A stretch of 64,000 nucleotides of DNA from Diplonema papillatum (taxonomy: Eukaryota > Euglenozoa > Diplonemea > Diplonemida > Diplonemidae). Within the stretch, counting starts at the first letter, position 1, and the number at the start of each line of letters is the position of its first letter. Where the stretch lies: contig JAPJBO010000004.1 of the NCBI GenBank assembly GCA_030068145.1, forward strand, positions 496,001 to 560,000, given 5' to 3'. This document shows positions 33,740 to 42,641 of the stretch, piece after piece. Both the position numbers and the translations under genes were made by a program. The notes beneath the pieces are model-generated. The model was not told the origin of the DNA. It made no database searches and was given only the letters and a program-made list of their open reading frames with translations.

Positions 33740-33890
33740 ACGTGGTTGCTCGGTTCCCGGTTTTGGGTTTCACACCCACGCCTTTCGGGTGTACTACCAA
33801 GAACGCGTGCGAGTACGCACCCAAAAAGCGGGCGTGGTCGCCCGCTATTTAACTCCAGCTTTAGCTTCTGCATCTGGGGCTGGACTCGGG
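33740..33890. mobile_element. Family P palindromic element, diverged copy
   Basis: It has the paired CACACCCACGCCTTTCGGGT and AAAGCGGGCGTGGTCGCCC segments and the right end TTTAACTCCAGCTTTAGCTT, then GGGGCTGGACTC. The left inverted repeat is poorly preserved. Confidence 0.55.
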
Positions 33891-34285
33891 CGTGTAGAAC
33901 GTGACGTGCTGCGAGACAATTCGGCACAGAGGTAACACAACGCATTTCCCGTCTCCGCGCCGACGCGCCGGGGATTTAATCGAAGCAAGGCTCGAAACGC
34001 CAAGGATTTCAGGCGGTTTCCGATTCTTATAGAGTGAAAAGTTGCTTGTTTTAGTGTGATACGTGCAGTGCTCGCGCTATATTCCGGGGGGGAACTCACA
34101 TGAAGAGGTTGCAGTGCGGGTTGCAGTAGAAGGTGCAGATACTTGTGGGAAAGTAGACAAGCAGCGTGCGCACGATCGCATCCTTTGACATCCAAATACA
34201 CACACTCAGACGCATACACATTGCACAACATCCTGTGGGGGGAGGCGTACTCTACTATCTTGCTCAATCAAACAGACTTTACCCC

Positions 34286-34520
34286 GGGTAACGGGGAATT
34301 AGGGTTCGATTCCGAAGACGGAGCCTCAGAAACGGCTACCATATCTAAGGATGGCAGCACGCCATTGTCCAATAGCAACACTGCTGAGGCAGCGAAGGGA
34401 AATAGCCTCGACACGTACTTCGTAATGGATGCTAGCTAAACCTGTCAATCAATACAATTGGTGGACAAGTCTGGTGCCACCCGATGTAATTCCAGCACCA
34501 ACTAGCAAATTACAGCAACA
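34286..34520 (+). rRNA. Degenerate internal 18S rRNA gene fragment
   Basis: The segment follows 18S order. TAACGGGGAATTAGGGTTCG, GAGCCTCAGAAACGGCTACC and ATCTAAGGATGGCAGCA come first. A GAGGCAGCGAAGGGAAATAG stretch follows, then GGACAAGTCTGGTGCCA and GTAATTCCAGCACCAA. Many positions invariant in functional 18S are changed, including the core of the 530 loop. An 18-base direct repeat, TACACATTGCACAACATC, is at 34215-34232 and again at 34522-34539 immediately after the fragment. The GAGGCAGCGAA and GGACAAGTC variants recall euglenozoan 18S, from memory. Confidence 0.85.
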
Positions 34521-34925
34521 GTACACATTGCACAACATCGTGGGGGAAGGGTGCGCCGGTATTTTAGAGGGTCTAGCTCAAGCCTCTATCTCTCTCTCCC
34601 TGCCTGCATTCCGTGGATATTCGTGGTTTGCGTTGGGCACGTGAAAAAATTCAGGAAATAGGTTCGGGTGTCCTCCTTCCACCAAAATGCACCTTCAGGT
34701 AACAGGAACCAAACGAACGCCGTCTGCAGGCAGCGGGGCGGAGCAAAAATTCCCCAGGAAGACACACAAGCAGAGAAAGTTACTCCGCGCAGGAAGGGGG
34801 CTCGCTGTCGATTCGTGCCTGTCGCCGTTGCATTCGCGGAGATGCGGCATGGCATGGCCAAGAAACGGGGTCCAATCCGTCGCCGGTATATGCTCGCGCA
34901 GTGGTGCCGGTATGCACACGCAACT

Positions 34926-37169
34926 TCAGTTGATCTGTATGCCGTCGTCCTCGGCGCCGCCTACATCGTAGCTGGCGCCCAGCTTACTCGAGAGAACTCG
35001 CGGGAACGCGTTGAGGCGAGCGTACTCCTCCAATATGTCCGTTATGCCCATGTACAGCTCTCGCAGCTGCTGTGTGGTGTTCGGGTTAGTGCCCACCTCC
35101 GCGGCGTTATTGACGGCCGGCTTGCTCCCTCGGAGCTCATCGGCCATCTTCGCGACGTCCGCGTCCCCTCTGACGCCGCCGCCGGCCTCCTCAGCGTCTG
35201 CGAGGTGCTGCTTCAGAGCGTCTATCCGATCCCAAATGACTTGGATCTCCGCCGGGAGCGGTCGCGGGGAGGCATCGTGTCCCTGCGCGGGTGTGTGTTT
35301 TGGCGTGGAAATGGTGGAATCAGCTTCAGGTTTTGCCGGGGTTTCAGAGTTTGAGTTCGCTTTTAGCCGGTTTCGTGCCGGTGTGGATCACAGCAGTGGT
35401 TGGCAACTGAGGTTGGGAAGCTTGGTATCTACAAGTGCGTTGAAGTATGGCTAAAGATAAAGTGGGGTCACCTGAGGGGGTAATCTCAGGGCCGCCCACG
35501 TGATAACCTTTAAGCATTGAGTTCTTTTAAGTACACGAACCACATGGATTAGCATGCACTTTAAGCAGCGGCTGCCGGCTTATCCCGTGACACCTTTTAT
35601 ATGTACGTTATTGAAAGAGTAGCGTTGGCACTCTTACAGGTTCGTTCCCTCGTAGTTCACCGGGAACGGGCACTCCAGTGAAACTGGGTATGTTACCGTT
35701 TCAGGTTTGGATTTAGGGAGCATTGCCTCATGCGAATTGGATCGGCTTACGATCCCGTGGGACGTACAGGTTGGTGCTTTCATTGTAGCGTTATTTGTGG
35801 ATTAGAAGGTCGGGTATTTTAAAGTCTCCGGTTGACCGTAGAGGCTTGAGTATGGCGGGGGGTTGAGAAAAGTGAGAGGGTGCGGCTCGTTTTGGGTGTT
35901 GTGTCACTCCGTTGTGAAACCTTGTGAAGTCCCCTAACGCGTTTAGGGGGTGCTTGGGGCATTGTGTTACAACAGTTCGACGCCTGGGTTGCGCATGTTC
36001 TTGTGGTTGTTTTGTTGAGCACCCGCTCTGTCTTCCCAGCAGTTGAAAACTAGAGCGCCTGATGACGAGTAAACCAGTTGCCATCCGTCTCTTTCATAAA
36101 ACATCGAAACGGAATCGAAGACGTCTCCATAGTTCCGCAATTCCAGGCGCGCCATGTGGCAACGCTCCAGCCAAACTCCCCACCTGACTGGTGTCTCCAA
36201 ACGAGGATTCGCGAGCCAAAGCTCGTTTGTCGCTGGAAACGGATAAGCTATGGATCCGAAGACCCTAACCCCGCAAGGGAGCAGCTGCCGTCATCATCTC
36301 TCTCTTCCCATCATTGGATGCCGTTTCCTTTTCAAGGAAGCGCCTTGAGAATGTGAACACAGGAACGGAAAACGCTTCCGCCTACTTGCCATTTCTTAGC
36401 CTTAAGGGCCGGGTCGAATAATAACACCTGTGTTCTTCTTCGATTGGTCGAACAGTAGCAGGGTCAAATGATAGTGTATTTTGACAGCCAGACGCGGTGT
36501 CAAATAACTGTTATTATTCGACCCCACCTCTGAAGAAGGAGGTAAGAACGAAGAAAACTGACAGACCGGCGCTGAGGCTTCTGGATGTGCCTCGACGGGA
36601 GCGACAACGTGGGGTTCAGTGGAGGCACGCGGGCTGATCTCTTGGTAGCTCCTGGGGTCGGACTTGATGCCCGCGGTGCCTGGTCCAGTTACCTGGCGCC
36701 AGTCGTCCGTCTCGCAGTTTTTGCGGTATTCCTCCAACTCCGCGGAACTGGCGATCTTCGACAAGCCGCGCAGGTCCCGCCGGCCGTGTGAAAACAGGTG
36801 CAGAGCCAGCACCAATCGCCGAGCTTGCGTGACAGACGCTGCATTCGTCTGCTTAGCATCAGCTGCGATGGTCGCGATCTGGCGTAGCAAGTCATCCGCC
36901 GCGGAGACCAACTGATGGATCGAGCGACCTCCGTTCTTGAACAGCGACTCGAGAAGAACCAACGTGCAGCGGCGGGTGCCTTCGTCCGCCGACTTCACGC
37001 GCTTCGTCACGTCTTTCAGGATCTCCTTCGCGTTTTGCTGCTTCAAATTCGCGACGTCGCTCGCTTCGATCACCTTCGCCCAGTTCGCGTCTCCATCCAC
37101 CTCCGTCGTCGCCTCTACGACCAGGTCGTAGAATTCACCCTGCAGCCCCATGGCAGACATGAACCCCAT
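34926..37169 (-). CDS. VHS-domain trafficking adaptor (TOM1/GGA-like, two exons)
   Basis: Probably an adaptor in endosomal or ubiquitin-dependent membrane sorting. Exon 1 is 37169-36528 and exon 2 is 35282-34926, giving 332 aa. Donor TCAGAG/GTGGGG and acceptor CCCGCGCAG/GGACAC are both phase 0. Residues about 10-150 read as a VHS domain: a helical repeat pattern with DGDANWAKVIEASDVANL, NAKEILKDVTKRVKS, CTLVLLESLFKNGG and SIHQLV. A Pro/Ser-rich linker spans the splice join. The C-terminal part (AEIQVIWDRIDALKQHLADA to TQQLRELYMGITDILEEYARL) is helical and could be a small GAT-like bundle, which is less certain. No clathrin box was noticed. The donor lies three bases from a family C element, and the intron is 1245 bp. 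Confidence 0.78.
36412..36525. mobile_element. Family C TIR element abutting a splice donor
   Basis: The ends GGGTCGAATAATAACA (from 36414) and TGTTATTATTCGACCC (to 36525) are perfect 16-bp inverted repeats. The exon 1 donor of the VHS gene (minus strand, GT at 36527-36526) starts immediately outside the element, so the intron begins GTGGGGTCGAATAATAAC. A related copy is at 25321-25462. Confidence 0.8.
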
Positions 37170-37419
37170 ATTCTCGCTCGTGCAAACCCCTCAGGGCCGC
37201 TCAGTCTTGTGTTGTTTCTTTTTCGACTGCAAACCCGATGCCTGGGGGGATATCAATGGATCCAGTTACGGGAAGACGCGCAGCTTACCTGTAGAAACCA
37301 CACAGGCAGAAGTACAGCAGGTAGAAGCACACAGAAGCTGGTGCTACAGCTTTTTATTTGTGCGCAACAGCGGAACTCACCTGCTTTGGTAAGTTTCTTG
37401 TAGTACGCTGCCAGCTACT

Positions 37420-37560
37420 GATTCTTAGTACCAACAGTGCATTGTTAACACAAAGCGGGTGTCACGCCCGCTTTTCGAGTACGGATTGTACACGCGTTTT
37501 GGTTGCAGCACACCCGCTTTTCGGGTGTGAACTCCAGCTTCTGAGGCTGGACATCACCGC
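37420..37560. mobile_element. Family P palindromic element
   Basis: It carries GCGGGTGTCACGCCCGCTTT, CACGCGTTTTGGTTGCAGCA, CACCCGCTTTTCGGGTGTGA and the right end AACTCCAGCTTCTGAGGCTG followed by GACATCACC. It lies about 250 bp upstream of the VHS-gene start. Confidence 0.6.
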
Positions 37561-37569
37561 GCATTTAGG

Positions 37570-38698
37570 GGCTCGTCTAACTCTTCGTCGACTGCTTTTC
37601 CCACTGGTGCTGTTTGATCCACCGCGAGCATCTCCTGGCTCTCCGTCAGTGTTCATCTTACTACGCGAGGAGGCTCGCCCGTCGCAAGAGGTAATGATGT
37701 CTTTGCATGGAAGGCTCTTCATCAGATCCGACCGCACCTGAGACTGTGGCAGGCTTACTCTGTGCGTCGTAATAACAACTAATTGAGAACGCTGGCAGCG
37801 TGTTTGGAAGAGATTAGCTTGACGATCATGCTCACTCACTAACAGGCTACCTTCCCGACACGTACAAACAAACATCGCGCCGGTTCTTTTGTAGACCGTT
37901 TCTAGAGTTAAGGTGTTTGAAAGCGCGCACAGGAAACGTCAGGCAAGGCGGCATTTTACTACTGTCGCCGATCAGCGGGGGGGGGGGGGCGAACGTGTAG
38001 CAAGAGCCCCGCCGATTCCGTCTTCGGCAGGAAAGCGGGCGCGAAGATAAAAACGAACTCGATCAACGCGCCGCGCGGGAGGCGGGCGTGGGCATATTGA
38101 ACAGTGAAGCGAAGGTGAAGCGAGCAACAGGGTTCCCCTGGGCTTGCTGTAGGGCGGAAACAATTGAGCGAAACCGTGTGATTCGCGTAGGGTGGCCCGT
38201 GGCGGCAACGGCGGCTGGTGCCAGGAAATCCGTTTTATGAAACGTTTGAAACTCTCTTTCTTCGGGGCAAAAGCCGGAGCCTGCTGTGTGGACCATGTCA
38301 ACTCGACGAACGGCCCGCACATCTTTACTCTATATGCGCAGCCTTTGTTCCGGGACTGACAACTGTGCTTTTTGAAATAGAGGTGGCGCTCCCTGTGTCA
38401 TCTTGGAACCTGAGGACAAATGACAACCAGGTTGCACACGTTCCTCGGGGAACGTTGGTCCAACTTGCAATTGCAGAGGGTCACACATTCTCCTTTCGAC
38501 GTTGCAAACGTATGTTATCTGTGGCGCTCTAAGCGAGCAACTCTACCTTGCCTGCTGCAAGGCGGTGCCAGTCAAGCAAGCTCTTGATGTAACGTCGACC
38601 ATGCGGGATGATGCAGTAGGACGCGTGTCGCGGAAACCAGTCCTCCACTGACGTACCAATAATGGGGAGGGCCTTTCCTTTCCTACAGCGATGGTGCG
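37570..38698. other. Gene-free gap
   Basis: No supported gene or repeat family is visible, apart from an 11-12 base G-run at about 37978. Confidence 0.4.
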
Positions 38699-39085
38699 GC
38701 CACGTCTTCACAGGACATCACTGCTACGACAACGCCGAGCAACGAAGCCACGGCAAGTATCCGCAAAGAGTCTTTCGCGTTGACGGACCGGAATGATGAA
38801 GGCTTGCCACAACGACGAAACGACGGGCGTGAGGCCGACGACTACAGAACCAGCGCGAGCCCGCCCCCCCACAGAGCCCCCGACAGCAACGCGGGGAACA
38901 CCATCACCGACGGAATGGACGGCCGGGCCTCGTGCGCCCAGCCTCCGGCTATGGCGATCAGCAGGTGCGCCGACGCCCCGAGCAACACGCCGCTGGTGGG
39001 GCTGAACACGTAGTCCAACCCGTACGGGCTGTAATTGAGGGCATTGTCCTCCGACAGTCGGTCCCAATTCCGCGCGATGTACAGC
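38699..39085 (-). pseudogene. Tandem partial copy of the TMEM144-like gene 3' end
   Basis: This segment repeats the last roughly 400 bp of the adjacent gene (39096-39530) in the same orientation. It has substitutions and a deletion of about 45 bp where the intact gene encodes YAAASSSLAGVHP. Recognisable pieces include ARNWDRLSEDNALNYSPYGL and HEARPSIPSVMVFPAL. There is no start codon and no upstream half. Confidence 0.9.
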
Positions 39086-39095
39086 GATGGTGAGG

Positions 39096-40268
39096 TCACG
39101 TCTTCACAGCGGTCGCGGACAACACTGCTCCGACAACGCCGAGCAACGAAGCGACGGCAAGTATCCGCAACGAGTCCTTCGCGTTGACGGACCGGAAAAT
39201 GAAGGCCTGCCAAAACGACGAAACGACGGGCGTGAGGCCGACGACAATGGGGTGGACCCCGGCCAGCGAGGAGGAGGCGGCGGCGTAAAGGACCAGCGCG
39301 AGCCCGCCGCCCCACAGAGCCCCCGACAGCAACGCGGGGAACACCATCACCGACGGAACGGACGGCCGGGCCTCGTGCGCCCAGCCTCCAGCTATGGCAA
39401 TCAGCAGGTGCGCCAACGCCCCGAGTAACACGCCGCTGGTGGTGCTAAACACGTAGTCCAACCCGTACGGGCTGTAATTGAGGACGTTGTCCTCCGAAAG
39501 TCGGTCCCAATTCCGCGCCATGTACAGCGCTGGGGTAACGAAGGTGCCGTGCACAACACCGCAGGCGACAGCCAAGGGGCCTCCGACGAGCCGCCGGGTG
39601 CGCTGCGACCAAGTGCGAGGAGAGAGGGACGGGCCGGCTGGACCAGCGTTGGGCCAATGCCTGCCCTGCAGGGGGTTGGGCTCGGCCGCGAACAGGGCGG
39701 CGGCGGCGTCCTTCTGCGACCGGGCCTGGTACAAGCTTTTGCTGAGGGGCCCGTGGCTGCTGCCGAGCGTGGCGTGGCTGGCAGACCGGCTGAGCGAGGC
39801 GTCGGTGGCCTTCCTCACGAGGTCTTCAGCGGACTTCCCGGGGGGGGCGGGTGGCGGGACGTCGTCCCACGTCTGCGGGGTGGCCTCTGCTCGGTGGTAC
39901 ACGGCGATGCTGGCGGTCACCACCGCGGCGCCGGCGGCGGAGAGCGCCGGGCGAAGCCCGTCGGTGCCCCCGGGCACGCCGAGGACTTCAAAAAAACTGA
40001 CCCCCCAGCCGCCGGCTAGCGAGCCGCTGGCCCACAGCGCCATCGCGGAGGCAGGTCCGACCAGGTGCATGAGCAACGGGCTGCCGGCGTTCGCGGCGGA
40101 GAACGCGAGACCACCGAGGACGGCAAACGGGTGCACGGTGGCGGTCGCCCGCGCCAAGGCGAAGCACATGCCCACCAGCCAGGCGCCGGAGCAGACCAGA
40201 AACTGCGTCGCGACGTCGACGTTCGCGGGATCCGCGCGGCCGTGAAGGGGGGCGAACCTGTTGTGCAT
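39096..40268 (-). CDS. TMEM144-like transporter (drug/metabolite transporter superfamily)
   Basis: Predicted multi-pass membrane protein of 390 aa, probably a sugar or metabolite carrier; substrate unknown. The ATG at 40268 (MHNRFAPLHG) was chosen because the frame further upstream has only GTG. Several hydrophobic segments precede a polar, Ser/Ala-rich loop (about residues 130-215). The C-terminal half carries the family-like series CGVVHGTFVTPALYM, YVFSTTSGVLLGALAHLLIA, PALLSGALWGGGLALVLYAA, GLTPVVSSFWQAFIF and ILAVASLLGVVGAVLSA. This resembles TMEM144 (human length about 345). The 3' end is duplicated just downstream. A roughly 60-bp segment upstream of the start (40285-40343) recurs in the VHS-gene intron (35440-35495). 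Confidence 0.68.
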   Translation of the reverse strand: MHNRFAPLHGRADPANVDVATQFLVCSGAWLVGMCFALARATATVHPFAVLGGLAFSAANAGSPLLMHLVGPASAMALWASGSLAGGWGVSFFEVLGVPGGTDGLRPALSAAGAAVVTASIAVYHRAEATPQTWDDVPPPAPPGKSAEDLVRKATDASLSRSASHATLGSSHGPLSKSLYQARSQKDAAAALFAAEPNPLQGRHWPNAGPAGPSLSPRTWSQRTRRLVGGPLAVACGVVHGTFVTPALYMARNWDRLSEDNVLNYSPYGLDYVFSTTSGVLLGALAHLLIAIAGGWAHEARPSVPSVMVFPALLSGALWGGGLALVLYAAASSSLAGVHPIVVGLTPVVSSFWQAFIFRSVNAKDSLRILAVASLLGVVGAVLSATAVKT

Positions 40269-40867
40269 GGGGAAGAGAGTTGAAGAATGGTTAAAGATAA
40301 ACGGTGGTGTCACCTCATGAGGGGGGTAATCTCAGGGCCATGTTTGAGTACCGCCTCTCATGCATGGTTGATGAAGGGGAAAGACTGAGTTTAATGTTTA
40401 GGCAGAACACTGCCTCGCATGTTTGATGCTAGCATCAAGTCTTCGTCGAAAAAGTGTAAAATAATAAGCATTTACTCGGCAAGATAACTTTCGTTTATTT
40501 TGTCGAGGTGTCGGTTTTCGTCCCGAGGGAGGCCCGAGGGGGGGTTTGCAACCCCGAGCCACGAGCGGAGCGAGTGGCGAGGGGTGCAGGTAGGGTCTGG
40601 AACCTTGAGGGACTATTCCTCTTTATTCTTTTTTTCACCGCGGTGTTGTGTCCACCTCGTTCTTTGTCTCTGGTTTCGCTCTTGAACGCAAGGGGAAGGG
40701 AGTGTGGGTGGTAGTTTGGTTTGGTTCTCGAATAGCCCACACCTCCCTCCTCCTGGTTTACTGGCTGTGTTGTCATGCTCTGGGTTTGATGTCTGATTCC
40801 CACAGTATAACTGAGAGAAGACTTGGCAAAGAGATTTTTATGCTTTTGCTTGTTAGTTGTTGACAAC

Positions 40868-41275
40868 TTATTTGTATTGAGAGTTGGCGGGAGAAACACA
40901 AGCATACATGCAACCGAAGAAAAAAGCCGCAGCTACGGCAGTTACTACGCTGCGAACCGGGTGCCGAAACTGCTCCACCGGCGGCGCACACGAGCAATTC
41001 AGCGACTGCGACGTGCACTCAGCGTCAGCGCCCGAAGCGTCGACGCAGGTCGATTGCTGGCAGTCCGACTGCACCAGGCAAGGGTCGCCCAACGGCCGTC
41101 CCCGCACGCAGAACGCGGTGCCGTCCCCCGCGACCACTGTCCGGGGGCACTGCATGTCGGCGCACACAGAGTTCCCTTGCACCAGGTCCCCGCAGCCCAC
41201 GTCGCCGGCTCCGGCCGCAGCGCAACTCAACGCCAGCAGCAACCCCGTAATTGCTGGCCGGGCTTTCCCCGCCAT
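40868..41275 (-). CDS. Small Cys-rich type I membrane protein, unknown function
   Basis: I do not recognise the family. The ATG at 41275 gives 135 aa; the frame upstream has only a GTG. Residues 1-23 form a signal peptide (ITGLLLALSCAAAGA core). The predicted extracellular part (about residues 24-100) has ten cysteines, including GDPCLVQSDCQQSTC and NCSC, resembling small disulphide modules of the EB or EGF-like kind. A single transmembrane helix (SVVTAVAAAFFFGCMYACV) and a short polar tail follow. It lies about 600 bp upstream of the transporter at 39096 on the same strand. Confidence 0.6.
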   Translation of the reverse strand: MAGKARPAITGLLLALSCAAAGAGDVGCGDLVQGNSVCADMQCPRTVVAGDGTAFCVRGRPLGDPCLVQSDCQQSTCVDASGADAECTSQSLNCSCAPPVEQFRHPVRSVVTAVAAAFFFGCMYACVSPANSQYK

Positions 41276-41967
41276 GGTCTTTCTTTTGGCTCTCCGGCGT
41301 GGAGCAAGGAGCCGGGGGGGCACTGCCTGTCAGCGATACGATACCAGCGGCGAAGCGCTGGCATCACTGGCGCTCCCTGCATTTCGCAAGGAGCGACCAG
41401 GTCGCCACGTTCCGGAGAAACACGGTATCATTTAAATCGGTGGCAATCTACGCGGGAAGGTGCCTTTTGGCCCCAGTTGGATAAACAATGGTGTAATTCC
41501 ATTGCTGATACATCTCCGAAGAAAACAACTCGATTCAACTCCGTGGCCTTAAAACGGCGGGGTAGAGGTGGATACCATTGACCGAGATAAGAACCAACGC
41601 TAGCAATAGCAGCGTGTGCGATCCCTTCTCGACGAAGGCTAAACAAGGCAGCTTCGACCCGTGTGGATGCTTCGGAGTCCACGGCGAGTCAGACACTGAT
41701 CCATGACAGGCCACTCAGCCAGAAAATTGGACTAGCACCGAGCTGAGTGCCAACTTGCTTCGTGAGGAGCCCAGTGAGGAGACAACCGTCTTTTCAATTC
41801 CGGCTTTAGCTCCGGCTGCCTTTCCATCTAACGTGAGGAGGGCAAAAGACTTGAGGGAGAGAACATTGCGGTAACAACGTGTAAATGTAGTTGCCTAGCC
41901 GGGCTAGGGGAGTGGAAAAGCAACGCGAATGTGCCTGCGCGGCGAAACGTCTGACCTTTGCACGCTA

Positions 41968-42465
41968 GGGTCTCTAAGTCTTCAAAGGCCTCAAGTTGAA
42001 GCACGAAGGAATCAATCTGGTGCATTTATCGGGTTTGCGGATTTAGGTATTGGGTACTCGGCTGTCATCACCCTAAGAATTGATCGGATGCATTTTAAAA
42101 TCTGTCTGTGTTGGTGAGCTCAGCTGTTTTTTATCCTCAAAATTAACCTGATGCGTTTGTGAGTCGCTGTCGGCGTGCTCGGCTGTCTCGTTTCCCTTGA
42201 ATATTAACCCGATGCATTGGTCTCGGTTCGCCAGGTCGGCTGCCTCCTGCTCGACAGACTTCCACAAGGTCCGACTCTTTTTTTGTAGTACGGCGCACGA
42301 GAACAAGAGCACGAGATCTTTGCGCAAGGCGCTCTGCGGGCCCGCTTCACCCGGAGTCGGCTTCTTTCGCGTTGAAAACCTCGTTTCCGACCGCCGTGTA
42401 TAACAAGCACTTAGACCCCTTGAAAGTGCACTGTCCGACGAAGAATCGCTCCAAGTCTTCAAAGG
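41968..42465 (-). pseudogene. Tandem partial copy of the next gene's 3' end and 3' flank
   Basis: 42210-42450 copies the end of the gene at 42642 (pieces of VGNEVFDAKEADAG and ARRAPCAKI/LVLF), but about 240 bp corresponding to 42777-43015 are missing. The 3' flank is copied too: TCTTCAAAGGCCTCAAGTTG, GAATTGACCGGATGCATTTT and GGCGTGCTCGGCTG motifs appear in both units. Unit length is about 490 bp, in the same orientation as the intact gene. Confidence 0.85.
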
Positions 42466-42641
42466 CCTCAAGTTGAAGCACGAAGGAACTCCTCCTAATC
42501 CTGAGAATTGACCGGATGCATTTTCCAGCCTGTGTTGGTGAGCTCGGCTGTTTTTATCCTAAAAAACGAATCTGACGGGTTTAGAAGTCGCTGTTGGCGT
42601 GCTCGGCTGCCTCGTTTCCCTTGAGTATTGACCCGATGCAT

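Larger units (their letters stand above)
30691..34285. other. Gene-free region with family E repeats and an 18S fragment
   Basis: I found no gene. 31046-31770 is a cluster of family E repeats and a 60-bp segment (CACGCAGTCTCTCCATCCCT) present twice, at 31260 and 31408. 31780-33400 shows no recognised feature. 33410-33590 is a diverged family H repeat. Confidence 0.45.

Noticed and set aside
34143..34439. Plus-strand 98-codon frame
   Set aside because: It lies across the degenerate 18S fragment and has no protein-like conservation.
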